From the NCBI GenBank assembly GCA_964453995.1, contig CAYVQC010000001.1, positions 83,924 to 147,923 on the forward strand: DNA of 64,000 nt, given 5' to 3'. Below are positions 36,213 to 45,173 of this stretch, in pieces (position 1 is the stretch's first letter; the number at the start of each line of letters is the position of its first letter). The position numbers were made by a program, and so were the translations under genes. The notes under the pieces were generated by a model. The model saw only the letters and a program-made list of their open reading frames with translations, was not told the DNA's origin and did not search any database. The DNA comes from SKVR01 sp964453995. GTDB taxonomy: Bacteria; Bacteroidota; Bacteroidia; Bacteroidales; UBA7960.

Positions 36213-37121
36213 CTAAAAATTGTACGTAAGTCCAATTCCAAATTGTTGCATAAACTGTGTGGTAGGTCCGGTTACAGTTACTTCTTCTCCATTTACAGTT
36301 TCTGTTCGGGTTATATCAATATCATGATCGTAGAGTAAATGTAATCCAATGGTTGCGGTTAGAAATTCATTGATTGGCATGTTGATGCCTGTTAACCAGT
36401 CTACATCAGTATTCTTTCTGTTATCGGCATTGGAATCAGTGTAGTTATTAAACAAGATAACCCTTGAATTGACATTTACATTGGTTATTACCTCTTTCTG
36501 AAATTCGATCCTCACCATGGCCCCCAGCTCCGGATTTACATTTTCACCCGGTTCAACACCATAAGCACCCTGGGAAGATAAATCATCATCCATCACAAAA
36601 GTAAATTTCCCGGTTACCGGGGAGATAAAAAACGAAATATAATCTGCAGGTTTATAGTCAAGTCCCAAAGCTACAGTAAGATATCCGGGAGCCATAAATC
36701 TTGAAACAACATTTTCGTCATCTGGCAAATTATATCCTTTATCAAATTGCGATTGAAAGTTGAATATAGCTGAATAATTCAATTTGGGATTGATCTCCCT
36801 TCCAAGTTTTGAAAAGAATTCAATTTTATCGGTATTCTTTCTTACAGGATTATTTTCGAGTTTTATAATACCATAAGACAGGTCAAGATAGCTCTCCCAG
36901 GAAATCTTATCATTTGCATAATTAACATTCATCCTTGCATTTGTAGTGGACGAGAATGAATTTTCACCCCCGGCAGCCCAATTGGTAAAATTCACCTGGT
37001 TAAGATTCTGTTGAAAGAAGCCAGAAAACTCCCAGTTTTTATCCTCTTCATTTTCAGCATCCTGCGCAATCAGCAAAACCGAAACCATCACCATCAATAC
37101 ACCAAACATTAACTTTTTCAT
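36213..37121 (-). CDS. DUF3078 domain-containing exported protein
   Basis: The ATG at 37121 is chosen (302 aa), which gives signal peptide MKKLMFGVLMVMVSVLLI, cleaved after AQ. The region WEFSGFFQQNLNQVNFTNWAAGGENSFSSTTNAR is the diagnostic opening of DUF3078. The rest is an alternating beta-rich pattern ending with GIGLTYNF, which suggests an outer membrane barrel. The function of the family is unknown. It is a single gene with a shared terminator; upstream 37122-37319 is AT-rich without a clear promoter match. Confidence 0.85.
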   Translation of the reverse strand: MKKLMFGVLMVMVSVLLIAQDAENEEDKNWEFSGFFQQNLNQVNFTNWAAGGENSFSSTTNARMNVNYANDKISWESYLDLSYGIIKLENNPVRKNTDKIEFFSKLGREINPKLNYSAIFNFQSQFDKGYNLPDDENVVSRFMAPGYLTVALGLDYKPADYISFFISPVTGKFTFVMDDDLSSQGAYGVEPGENVNPELGAMVRIEFQKEVITNVNVNSRVILFNNYTDSNADNRKNTDVDWLTGINMPINEFLTATIGLHLLYDHDIDITRTETVNGEEVTVTGPTTQFMQQFGIGLTYNF

Positions 37122-37319
37122 TTTCGTAGGTTTAAATTTATAAATTGAGAAAAAGACCCTAATAATATGTTTTTTAGCTATGGAATAGCAATAATGTGTC
37201 AAACAATAATAAAATAATAATGTTTACTTTACGAATGTTTTCATTTTGCAAACCGATGTAGGCTTTTATCGTGCTTCACCCATCAAAGAAAATAATCATT
37301 CTTGTAAAATATTTTGAGT

Positions 37320-38318
37320 ATGAGAGCTATTGTATTTGAAAATCCTCATGATCCGTGTATTGTTTCAGAAATCCCTGTCCCTGAGCCTGGGGAAGGAGAG
37401 GTACTTGTAAAAATCATATCAGCTTCATTAAACAGAAGAGATTACTGGATCAAAAAAGGTATATACCAGGCCAGCAGGTTCCCTTGCGTACCCGGATCAG
37501 ATGGAGCAGGTATTGTTGAAAAAGCAGGGCCCGGAATAAGCACTGACCTTGAAGGAAAAGAAATAATTATCAATCCAGCCCTGAACTGGGGAGATAATCC
37601 TGATTACCATGGTGATCGGTTTGAGATCCTTGGCCTTCCCCGGCAAGGTACTTTAGCAGAATATGTGTGTGTGCCAGCTGAAAACATTTATCCAAAACCT
37701 TCAGGTTACTCTTTCGAAAAAGCATCTGCTCTGCCATTGGCAGGACTTACTGCATATCGTGCATTGTTTACAAGAGGAAAGCTTAAGGCAGGTGAGAGTA
37801 TCCTTATTACCGGTGTTGGCGGTGGTGTTTCTATGTTTTTATTGAAATTTGCCGTGGCTGCAAACGCTAATGTATATGTAACCAGCAGCTCTGAAAAAAA
37901 GATTAAAAAGGCGATACAACTTGGAGCATCATATGGGGTACAGTATAATGTTAATGGCTGGAATGAAGAATTGGCGTCACATTCCGGAGGATTTGACCTG
38001 ATCATTGACAGTGCAGCAGGAAACAATTTTCCCTTACTAATATCCCTGCTTAATGTGGGCGGAAGATTAGTTAATTTTGGTGGAACTGCAGGTAAGATTC
38101 CCGAACTTACTGCAGCAAAAATCTTTTGGAAACAAGCTTCAATTTTAGGTACCACAATGGGCAGCCCTGAGGATTTTTCCAATATGCTTAGCTTTATTCA
38201 TGAAAAAAATATAGAACCTGAGATTGACAAAATTTTCCCGATGGAAGATGCAGAATTATCATTCAAACACATGGAAAATCAAGAGCAATTCGGAAAAATT
38301 GTCATCAAAATTGCTTAA
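37320..38318 (+). CDS. Zinc-independent MDR oxidoreductase (quinone-oxidoreductase-like)
   Basis: The ATG at 37320 (332 aa) is preferred to the TTG two codons upstream. N-terminal GroES-like catalytic domain with PxPxxGEVLVKI and SLNRRDYWIKKG, where zinc enzymes would have a Cys ligand, so it is of the zinc-free type. The Rossmann domain has ILITGVGGGVSMFLLKFA. It resembles NAD(P)H quinone reductases and crotonyl-type reductases; the substrate is unknown. A TATTTTG motif ends 3 bases before the ATG. It is a monocistronic gene. Confidence 0.85.
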   Translation: MRAIVFENPHDPCIVSEIPVPEPGEGEVLVKIISASLNRRDYWIKKGIYQASRFPCVPGSDGAGIVEKAGPGISTDLEGKEIIINPALNWGDNPDYHGDRFEILGLPRQGTLAEYVCVPAENIYPKPSGYSFEKASALPLAGLTAYRALFTRGKLKAGESILITGVGGGVSMFLLKFAVAANANVYVTSSSEKKIKKAIQLGASYGVQYNVNGWNEELASHSGGFDLIIDSAAGNNFPLLISLLNVGGRLVNFGGTAGKIPELTAAKIFWKQASILGTTMGSPEDFSNMLSFIHEKNIEPEIDKIFPMEDAELSFKHMENQEQFGKIVIKIA

Positions 38319-38506
38319 TCAATGCATTTGGGAAGTTGCATTTTCTTCGATTTTTTCCGCACTCATGCAGGCCCCTATTTAAGGGATTACATATATAAAC
38401 ACCTGACAGAATGATAATTAGCAAGCATAAACAAAAAAAACACAGCGAGAGGAATCAACTTTTTTACTGTGGTTTACACCTAACAAAATTTTAGTAAATA
38501 AACGAA

Positions 38507-38537
38507 TTGTTTAAACTTGCCACCTATACTATATTTG
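38507..38537 (+). promoter_or_regulatory. Complete Bacteroidota-type promoter (TTG-N20-TATATTTG)
   Basis: TTG at 38507-38509 and TATATTTG at 38530-38537 with a 20-base spacer, the best match to the phylum promoter seen in the window. It points rightward into a 400-base region with no large gene that ends in a strong terminator. Confidence 0.6.
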
Positions 38538-38723
38538 ATTTATAATCGTTCTTTAAAGATTTGACACGAAATATTTTCGACATAAAGAAATTAATTTATA
38601 GCAACTTGTCTGATAATAGGCAGGCATGACAATAGGTCAAACGAAGTTGAAGAAATCAACGTTTTTACGATGATGAGAGATGAAGATTGGTTTTGGCCTT
38701 ATTTAATGTCGGGGAACTAAGCA

Positions 38724-38846
38724 ATGCTTTCAGGTGTTGTCGGATACATTGTGAAAATTGCATGTTTAGTTCTCTCTGAATGGGGAGGTATCAGAGTTTA
38801 TCTATTTGAAGGCAAGTTGCTTATTTTTTTTGTCGTTGTTATATAA
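38724..38846 (+). CDS. Possible 40-aa hydrophobic peptide
   Basis: ATG at 38724, stop TAA at 38844-38846. The peptide starts MLSGVVGYIVKIACLV, has a short polar middle (SEWGGIRVYLFEGK) and ends in LLIFFVVVI, so both ends are hydrophobic. Its stop lies 7 bases before a terminator-like hairpin. Such an ORF can arise by chance; coding is not proven. Confidence 0.2.
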   Translation: MLSGVVGYIVKIACLVLSEWGGIRVYLFEGKLLIFFVVVI

Positions 38847-38852
38847 AAAAAT

Positions 38853-38880
38853 TGGATTTCCTCCCGGAAATCCATGTTTT
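38853..38880 (+). terminator. First terminator-like hairpin of the 38.5 kb transcript
   Basis: The 8-bp stem GGATTTCC (38854-38861) and GGAAATCC (38866-38873) with loop TCCC, plus one flanking T-A pair, is followed by ATGTTTTT. Weaker than the hairpin at 38913. Confidence 0.45.
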
Positions 38881-38912
38881 TGGTTTTATTGTTTTACAGT
38901 GTTAGTGGTGTG

Positions 38913-38948
38913 AGGGTTGTCTTTGTGAAAAGACAACCCTTTTTTTTT
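38913..38948 (+). terminator. Strong rightward rho-independent terminator
   Basis: A perfect 12-bp stem AGGGTTGTCTTT / AAAGACAACCCT (38913-38924 with 38929-38940) with loop GTGA, followed by T8 (38941-38948). On the minus strand the tail would not be T-rich, so it works for the plus strand. There is no plus-strand gene between 38318 and here. Confidence 0.85.
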
Positions 38949-38953
38949 GTCTT

Positions 38954-39604
38954 CTAAGATGAGATAGCATTGTTTTTCAATGCAAAACTTACCAGAGCAG
39001 CAGTGTTTTTTAATCCTGATTTGGATAACATATTATTTCTGTGGCCACCCACTGTACGTGGACTAATATTCAACTTTTTTGCTATATCTGCATTGGAGAA
39101 CCCCTGGCTAACCAATTGCAATACCTCAAGCTCACGCCTTGTAAAACTATCCAGTATGCTTTTTTCTTTGTTTTCCTGTTTTGCGTTGAATACTTTACGA
39201 GTTACCATTACTAGGATCTCATCACTGAAATACCCCTTTTCCTGGGCCAGATTATCGATAGCTTTAATCAACTCTTCCTTGCCAATATTTTTCAGAAGAT
39301 ATCCAAGTGCTCCTGCCTGAAGCATTTCTTCTACATATTCATTTTCGCCAAACATGCTCAATGCCAGAATTTTCAGATCTGGTTTTATTTCAAGGGCACG
39401 TTTTGTTGTTTCGATGCCATTAATTCCGGGCATTTTAATATCCATAAAAACAATATCCGGAGAAATGGAAGGAAGCATATCAATAAACTCCTCTCCAGAT
39501 TCTGCCTCTGCTATAATATTTACATTTGGAATCTCTGTCAATAAATCCTTTAGACCGTTCCTGAAAATAAAGTGATCGTCTACAATTACTATTTGATGTG
39601 CCAT
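38954..39604 (-). CDS. NarL/LuxR-family response regulator
   Basis: Receiver domain (1-120) with VDDHFIFRNGL, Asp55 in IVFMDIKMPG and the expected Lys in YLLKNIGKEEL. Linker, then a LuxR-type helix-turn-helix (about 150-205) with FTRRELEVLQLVSQGFSNADIAKKL and SPRTVGGHRNNM. Length 216 is typical. No sensor kinase is adjacent; the partner may be elsewhere or be the PAS kinase at 40415. Confidence 0.92.
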   Translation of the reverse strand: MAHQIVIVDDHFIFRNGLKDLLTEIPNVNIIAEAESGEEFIDMLPSISPDIVFMDIKMPGINGIETTKRALEIKPDLKILALSMFGENEYVEEMLQAGALGYLLKNIGKEELIKAIDNLAQEKGYFSDEILVMVTRKVFNAKQENKEKSILDSFTRRELEVLQLVSQGFSNADIAKKLNISPRTVGGHRNNMLSKSGLKNTAALVSFALKNNAISS

Positions 39605-39897
39605 AAGATTGCTAAAAAAAGGTTCTTTGCTGTGAAACCTTGTGATTATAAGATTCCATTTGTATTTATAAATTGAGGCTCAAATATAGCCATGCGAAAG
39701 GGAAGAAATATCCGTATTTTTATGTAAATTTTAATTATTTTCCCTTTGTCTTAAATTATTGTTTAGGGAGGTTTTTTGTCTGTAAATCCCTCACAGACAA
39801 ATATGAAGGTACTATTAGTGTTAAAAAATCATTGCACACATAATGCACCTATGGGCCAAGAGTTTTTAAACCAGTTAATTGATTAAAAAAAAAGAAT

Positions 39898-40293
39898 TCA
39901 TGCATTGGCCAGGTTTATTACAGAATCTTTCTGCAGAGGCTTATTTAGAAATTGTTTTACAAACCGGTTATCCATGGCTCTGTTGTAATCATCTGCGTCT
40001 ATGGAAGATGATAACATAACTATCCTGGATTTTTTATTTACGCTTTCGGGGAGTTGCTCAAATAAATCCAGGAAACCAAAACCATCAATTTCAGGCATTC
40101 TAATGTCCAGAAAAATAACATCTGGTATCAGACTTTGATCCTTTGTTGCCATTTCCTTCAAATATTCAATAGCAGACAAAGCAGAATTCTTAACCGTTAT
40201 GGAAGTTGCAAGTTCTGTTTTCTGAATTACCCGTTTATTGACCATATTATCGATGTCGCTATCATCTATCAATAATATTGTATCTAATTTCAT
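39898..40293 (-). CDS. Stand-alone receiver-domain protein
   Basis: The ATG at 40293 gives 131 residues (frame opens 12 codons earlier). It is a CheY-like receiver: ILLIDDSDIDN, phosphoacceptor Asp63 in VIFLDIRMPEIDG, IVMLSSS, and Lys in FLNKPL. No output domain. It lies 121 bases from the PAS kinase gene on the same strand, so it could take phosphate from that kinase. Confidence 0.9.
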   Translation of the reverse strand: MKLDTILLIDDSDIDNMVNKRVIQKTELATSITVKNSALSAIEYLKEMATKDQSLIPDVIFLDIRMPEIDGFGFLDLFEQLPESVNKKSRIVMLSSSIDADDYNRAMDNRFVKQFLNKPLQKDSVINLANA

Positions 40294-40414
40294 TGATGTA
40301 TATTTTAAATGTTCTTTACTATCTAACAATGCTCATTAAATGTTCCAGGAATTGGATTGTCTTTCCACTGCTTGGCAGTGACTCTTTTTTCTAAGAGATT
40401 TCAATACCCAATAA

Positions 40415-43078
40415 TTAGTATGAGCTCAATTCTTTATTTGTATTTTCACCAGGGAGTGATACAACCTTGTAGTTCCGGTTTACATAATTAGGAATTTCTA
40501 CTTTAAAAGTTGTTCCCTTACCTGGTTCTGATTCCACCATGATTTTCCCACTGAGTTTTTCAACAATCTCTTTAACAATATAGAGACCTATTCCACTTCC
40601 CTTGCTTTTTTCTGTTCCACGATAGAACATTTCATAAATGCGCGGCAGGTGCTTTTCATGGATGCCGGTTCCATTATCGCTAATAGATATTATTGCACTC
40701 ACCGGCGAGGTATTTACAACAATTTCTATATAGGAATCTTCCTTTTTCACATCATGAAAACGAAGACTATTGGATATAAAGTTATTGATAATAACCTGTA
40801 TCCTTTTCCTGTCTGAAAGAAAAGGATGTTCAGCAGAAATATTCACGGAGAACCTAATTTTATCCCAGTGATCAACATACCTGTAATTTTGCAGAATTTT
40901 TTCAATGAGCTTTTCAAAATCTATTCTCTCATACTGGATATCGATCCTTGAATTTCGGGAATAATCAATGATATCATGAATAATATTATCAAGCCGGGAG
41001 ATTGACTCTCTTATCATTCCCAGGTATGTAGCTTTTTCTTCTTCCTCAATATCTGTTTCCATGAGATTGAGAAGGCCCAAAACCGACATCAGGGGAGATC
41101 TTAGCTCATGGGATGTACTATAAACAAAACTATCCAGTTCCTGATTGGTCTTTTCCAGTTGTTTGTTTTTTTCACGCAGGGTACTTTCTACCTTTTTGGC
41201 ATCAGTGATATCGCTGAGTAGTGCAACAAAATAGTTGGTATTCTCTTTTTTATCTTTTACTGGTGCAATATACAGTAGCCTCCAGCTTGCTTCTTCTTCA
41301 TCCGGCGCTTCAACACAAATATATTCGCCTTTAAAGCTGGTTTTATGATTAAGTGAGTAAATAATACGGTTCCTGATTTCAGATTGCAGGGGGCATCCCA
41401 ATACATCGAGAAATTCTTGTCCAATGATTTCAGCTTCCTCAGTTCCTGTAAGTCTAGACAGCTCTCTGTTGGCATAAATAACAGGATATTTCCTGTTATC
41501 ATTTTGTATGATCAGAATCCCTTCAAGTGCTGACTCCATGGCTGCTTTTTGCAAGTAGAGCATTTCTTCAGCTTTTCTTCTTTCACTGATATCATAGCAA
41601 GAACCTATAAATCCAGAAAACTGACCATCGAGATTGTAAAAGGGCCTTCCGGCATTGATTACCCATCGGTATTCTCCTGAATAATGCTTTAAACGGTGCT
41701 CAGTAAGAAAGGCTTGTTTGGTTTTATATGCATTTGCCAGCACAGACCGAAAATTATTCAGATCTGTATAATGAATTTTATCATTCCAGTCGCTTTTAAT
41801 TTCATCCTCCAGCTCATTACCTGTAAATTCAAGCCAGGTTTTATTGAAATAGTCAGCTTTTTTAATGCTATTGGTTTTCCAGATCATACTAGGGAAATCG
41901 GCCAGCAGAGTAAGGTAAAAGTCCCGGGCTTTCTTAAGAGTTTCTTCGTTTTTCTTTTGCCTGGTAACATCACGACAAAGAACCGTTACACCTTCGATTT
42001 CGCCAAATGCATTTTTGCGTGGTGAGATTCTTGCATTATACCATAATCTCGACCCAAAAGCTTCCAAATAATAATCTATTTGCTCGTGGTGGTCTTCTTC
42101 AGTTACAATATCAATTGCCTGAAGGTATTTTTTTGCCACATCAAGAGGAAAACCAACGTCATAAATGTTTTTTCCTATAAAAACATCGCCCGACGTAGTA
42201 AGAGGAGCTCCGCCTGATGGCTTGTAATATTCAAGAAAATCACCTTCCCGGTTCAGAGAAAACAGTTGATCATCAATAGACTCAATTGTATTTTTCAACA
42301 TTTCAGCTTGTTGATAATACAATTCATTGGCTTTTTCTCTTTCGGTGATATCATCAATATTGACAAGTATATAATTCTCTCCCTGCACAGCCACAGGATT
42401 GAAAAAGTATTCAAGTTCTCTTAAATCGTCAGGATTCCTTTGGTACTTAACGTTGAGATAGGTTTTGTTTCCTTCAGAAGCCTTATTTATATGATCTAAA
42501 AGCATAGCCTCCAAATCATTGTGCAGATCAATTAATGACTTGGTATATAATTCTTTGAGTGGTATCTGAAGCAGAGAGGATACAGCAGGATTGGCTTCGA
42601 GAATTCTATGACTAACGGGATCAATGAGCATTTTGGATCCCGAACTGATAGAGAACAACCCCTTGTACTTTTCCAGATCCATTTTTTGGGAAAAGCGGTG
42701 TTTTGTTTTCCGCACCGCCATTTCGATATTCAGTTTCAGAATAGATTCGGAGCAGGGGAATGGAATGAAAGATACATTATAGGAAACATCTGTTAAAGAC
42801 AAATGATCAAAAATACTTTCCTCTTCAAAAATAACTATCTCGGGGAGAACTGAGATATCAAGCAAAAGAGCCTCTTTCTTTATTTGGTGCCAGCCTGCTA
42901 TATCAATTATCCATGCACTGCACCTTTCCCCAATCTCATTATATACTGCGTCATCATCTACATTCCAATCAGGGTTAAGCAGAATGGCTTCAAACTGGCT
43001 TGTAAGAGCTTGATGAACCATATCCCTCCTGGTTGGATCAGAAAGCGTTATATATATTTTCCTATGAGTGAAATGCAT
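40415..43078 (-). CDS. Multi-PAS sensor histidine kinase
   Basis: An 887-residue soluble kinase without a transmembrane helix. The first 125 residues look like a degenerate receiver fold. Then about four to five PAS/PAC units follow (about 140-650), recognisable by their ends such as NIDDITEREKANE, LCRDVTRQKKNEE, SCYDISERRKAEE and LLSDITDAKKVE. HisKA: YSTSHELRSPLMSVLGLL; HATPase: FISNSLRFHDV and GSGIGLYIVKEIVEKL. Likely senses cytoplasmic or redox signals through PAS domains; the ligand is unknown. The downstream receiver protein is a likely partner. Confidence 0.92.
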   Translation of the reverse strand: MHFTHRKIYITLSDPTRRDMVHQALTSQFEAILLNPDWNVDDDAVYNEIGERCSAWIIDIAGWHQIKKEALLLDISVLPEIVIFEEESIFDHLSLTDVSYNVSFIPFPCSESILKLNIEMAVRKTKHRFSQKMDLEKYKGLFSISSGSKMLIDPVSHRILEANPAVSSLLQIPLKELYTKSLIDLHNDLEAMLLDHINKASEGNKTYLNVKYQRNPDDLRELEYFFNPVAVQGENYILVNIDDITEREKANELYYQQAEMLKNTIESIDDQLFSLNREGDFLEYYKPSGGAPLTTSGDVFIGKNIYDVGFPLDVAKKYLQAIDIVTEEDHHEQIDYYLEAFGSRLWYNARISPRKNAFGEIEGVTVLCRDVTRQKKNEETLKKARDFYLTLLADFPSMIWKTNSIKKADYFNKTWLEFTGNELEDEIKSDWNDKIHYTDLNNFRSVLANAYKTKQAFLTEHRLKHYSGEYRWVINAGRPFYNLDGQFSGFIGSCYDISERRKAEEMLYLQKAAMESALEGILIIQNDNRKYPVIYANRELSRLTGTEEAEIIGQEFLDVLGCPLQSEIRNRIIYSLNHKTSFKGEYICVEAPDEEEASWRLLYIAPVKDKKENTNYFVALLSDITDAKKVESTLREKNKQLEKTNQELDSFVYSTSHELRSPLMSVLGLLNLMETDIEEEEKATYLGMIRESISRLDNIIHDIIDYSRNSRIDIQYERIDFEKLIEKILQNYRYVDHWDKIRFSVNISAEHPFLSDRKRIQVIINNFISNSLRFHDVKKEDSYIEIVVNTSPVSAIISISDNGTGIHEKHLPRIYEMFYRGTEKSKGSGIGLYIVKEIVEKLSGKIMVESEPGKGTTFKVEIPNYVNRNYKVVSLPGENTNKELSSY

Positions 43079-43152
43079 GTAATAGATTTGTTGTAGCTAA
43101 TCGGTGTAAGTATATAAACCGTTTTAAAAACGGTAAACTGTATTCACTGGTT

Positions 43153-43860
43153 TTATTTTTTATGTAGCCCACATTCTTTGGTTTCAGGATTTTCCCACCA
43201 CCATCGACCACTTCTGATATCTTCACCGGGAAAGACCTCCCTTGTGCAGGGTTGACAACCAATACTGGGATATCCTTTATCATGCAGACTGTTGTAGGGT
43301 ATATTGTTTTCCCTGATATAATCCCATACCTGATCATGACTCCAGTTTAGAAGTGGATTTATTTTTAGTATTAGGTTGTTGCTATCCCATTCAATTACCT
43401 TTACTTCAGTGCGGGTGGGAGATTGTTCCCTGCGTATACCGGTGATCCATACATCCATTCCTTTCAAGGCTTTTTGTAAAGGTGTTATTTTTCTGACTCC
43501 ACAACACATTTTTCTATTTTCAATACTATGGTAAAAAAGATTAATTCCATGCTTATTTACCATATCCTCGACCTGCTGAGCATCGGGAAATACAACTCTG
43601 ATATTTATTTTGTAGCGTTGGTTTGTTTTTTCGATCAATTCATAAGATTCATAAAACATTCTCCCTGTATCAAGGGTGAAAATATCAACGGGCAGCTTTT
43701 GAGTGGCAATCATATGAGTAAGAACCTGGTCTTCAGACCCGAGGCTTGAAGAAAAACAAATCCTGGACCCAAATTCCTTTGAAATCGAAGATAAGAGGTC
43801 TTCTGCTTTCATTTTTTCAAACCTTTTCGCCAAAGAATCAATTGCTTCTTTTTGTATCAT
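43153..43860 (-). CDS. cysH: Assimilatory APS/PAPS reductase
   Basis: Reduces (phospho)adenylyl sulfate to sulfite. PP-loop core SSSLGSEDQVLTHM (37-50), DTGRMFYESYEL, then CCGVRK (Cys119-Cys120), ITGIRREQSPTR, and the C-terminal CQPC (Cys202, Cys205) and ECGLH (Cys230). The paired cysteines 119/120 and 202/205 ligate a 4Fe-4S cluster in APS reductases, so an APS-type enzyme is more likely than a PAPS-type one. It is isolated from other sulfate genes in this window. Confidence 0.92.
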   Translation of the reverse strand: MIQKEAIDSLAKRFEKMKAEDLLSSISKEFGSRICFSSSLGSEDQVLTHMIATQKLPVDIFTLDTGRMFYESYELIEKTNQRYKINIRVVFPDAQQVEDMVNKHGINLFYHSIENRKMCCGVRKITPLQKALKGMDVWITGIRREQSPTRTEVKVIEWDSNNLILKINPLLNWSHDQVWDYIRENNIPYNSLHDKGYPSIGCQPCTREVFPGEDIRSGRWWWENPETKECGLHKK

Positions 43861-43960
43861 TTAAATATTGTTTTTTTCATTGTAATTATTGATACCCGTT
43901 GTGTCTGTTTTTAACGTAAGTACCAGATCTTGCTGAATCTAAAAATACTTGCAAAGATCA

Positions 43961-44800
43961 TTAAAGGTCTTCAAGAGTAAGTACTTTTCCTCCTCTAATG
44001 CCTTTCGCTGTCTTTTCAAGAGTGCAGCACTCATTGTAATAATCGTGCTCAAAAAACAAAACATAATCTTCATTATATGCCCTTTCAAGAAACTCTTCTT
44101 TTTCCTGCATAGACAAAACAGGGTCTATATCAAAGCTTGGCACATACGCGATGGGAATGTTGAGCACGGAGGCAATAAAATCAGCAGTAAAAACTACTTT
44201 TCTTTCCTGATATTGCAAAATGGGTAAAATTTGTCCCCGGGTATGTCCATTTTTAATTTCCAGGTCAATGCCTTTGCAAAAGGCTGTATTTTCATGAATA
44301 AACTCAAGTCTGCCCTGTTCAAACAGGGAGATGTAATTTTCCGGGAAATAAGATGCTTTTTCGCGGGCGTTTGGGTTATTGGCGGTTTGCCATTGTTCCA
44401 ATGAGCAATAATATGTTGCATTGGGGAAAACAGCAACTGGTGTCTCACCATCTTTATCCCATTTCACAGCGCCGCCCACATGATCAAAATGAAGATGCGT
44501 AAGAATGACATCAGTGACATCATGAACGGAATAACCTTTATTTTCCAAAGCTTTTTCAAGGCCAATACGATCAAAAAGATAGAAATAACTAAAATATTTC
44601 TCACTTTGCTTGTTGCCCAATCCGGTATCTATGAGTACTTTTCGATCACCGGTATCTGCAAGTAAACAGCGGGATGAAAGATTAACAAGATTGTTTTCAT
44701 CACTTGGCACCTGTTTAGACCATATTGATTTGGGAACTACTCCGAAACAAGCACCACCATCAAGTTTAAAATTCTCCGGAACAACACTAATCAGTTTCAT
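43961..44800 (-). CDS. MBL-fold metallo-hydrolase
   Basis: Metallo-beta-lactamase fold of 279 residues. The metal-binding motif THLHFDHVGG (His102, His104, Asp106, His107) is present, along with a downstream His in IKNGHTRGQILP, the bridging Asp in FTADFIAS and a late His in FFEHDYYN. Resembles quorum-quenching lactonase-like and related hydrolases, but the substrate is not evident. No neighbouring gene on the same strand is close. Confidence 0.85.
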   Translation of the reverse strand: MKLISVVPENFKLDGGACFGVVPKSIWSKQVPSDENNLVNLSSRCLLADTGDRKVLIDTGLGNKQSEKYFSYFYLFDRIGLEKALENKGYSVHDVTDVILTHLHFDHVGGAVKWDKDGETPVAVFPNATYYCSLEQWQTANNPNAREKASYFPENYISLFEQGRLEFIHENTAFCKGIDLEIKNGHTRGQILPILQYQERKVVFTADFIASVLNIPIAYVPSFDIDPVLSMQEKEEFLERAYNEDYVLFFEHDYYNECCTLEKTAKGIRGGKVLTLEDL

Positions 44801-45173
44801 TCTATATCATTCTTCGTAAGATAAATTTAAATAGCATCTCGTGATTTAACATTTGTTGCTACCTATAATCCTGGCATTTAATCAGTTATCCCTGAACTGA
44901 CCCTCTTGACTACAGGCAAATTTACAAATTTTGTCTTAAGGTAATTTAAGTAAGTCACGGTAATTATCTCATAAGAACTGCGGTAAACCCCAAATATTTT
45001 GAATTTGTTCTTCAAGACAATCAATAATGCTGATTAATAACACTTTACCATTGACATAAATATAATAGTCTCATTTTACAAATTGAGTTAACTTTACGCC
45101 CGGGTTTTCTGATTATAAACCATACAAAAAGTAGAGAACCCCTAAGCAAATTTATTATTATTTAATCCTGAAT
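44801..45173. other. Divergent intergenic region, MBL gene and mpl
   Basis: AT-rich, no gene seen. Read leftward there is an exact TAAATTTG match at 44917-44924, about 116 bases upstream of the MBL gene start. Rightward there is a near match TAACTTTA at about 45089-45096. Neither is convincing alone; no structured repeat was found. Confidence 0.3.

Larger units (their letters stand above)
38544..38948 (+). ncRNA. Candidate non-coding transcript or short-peptide mRNA
   Basis: The region runs from the expected start of the promoter at 38507 to a strong terminator, on the strand that has no other gene here. It contains no large ORF, only two short ones (38670-38720, 16 aa, and 38724-38846, 40 aa). 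A second terminator-like hairpin sits at 38853-38880. I do not recognise a known RNA family such as 6S, tmRNA, RNase P or SRP RNA. This is inference from promoter and terminator placement only. Confidence 0.45.

Noticed and set aside
38319..38506. Search for tRNA, 6S, SRP or RNase P RNA in the 38 kb gap
   Set aside because: No TTCGA-type T-loop, no CCA end and no recognised core motif were seen; only the promoter/terminator pair is supported.
45147..45154. CAAATTTA as a leftward promoter box at mpl
   Set aside because: It sits 20 bases upstream of a rightward start and there is no minus-strand gene near enough to use it.
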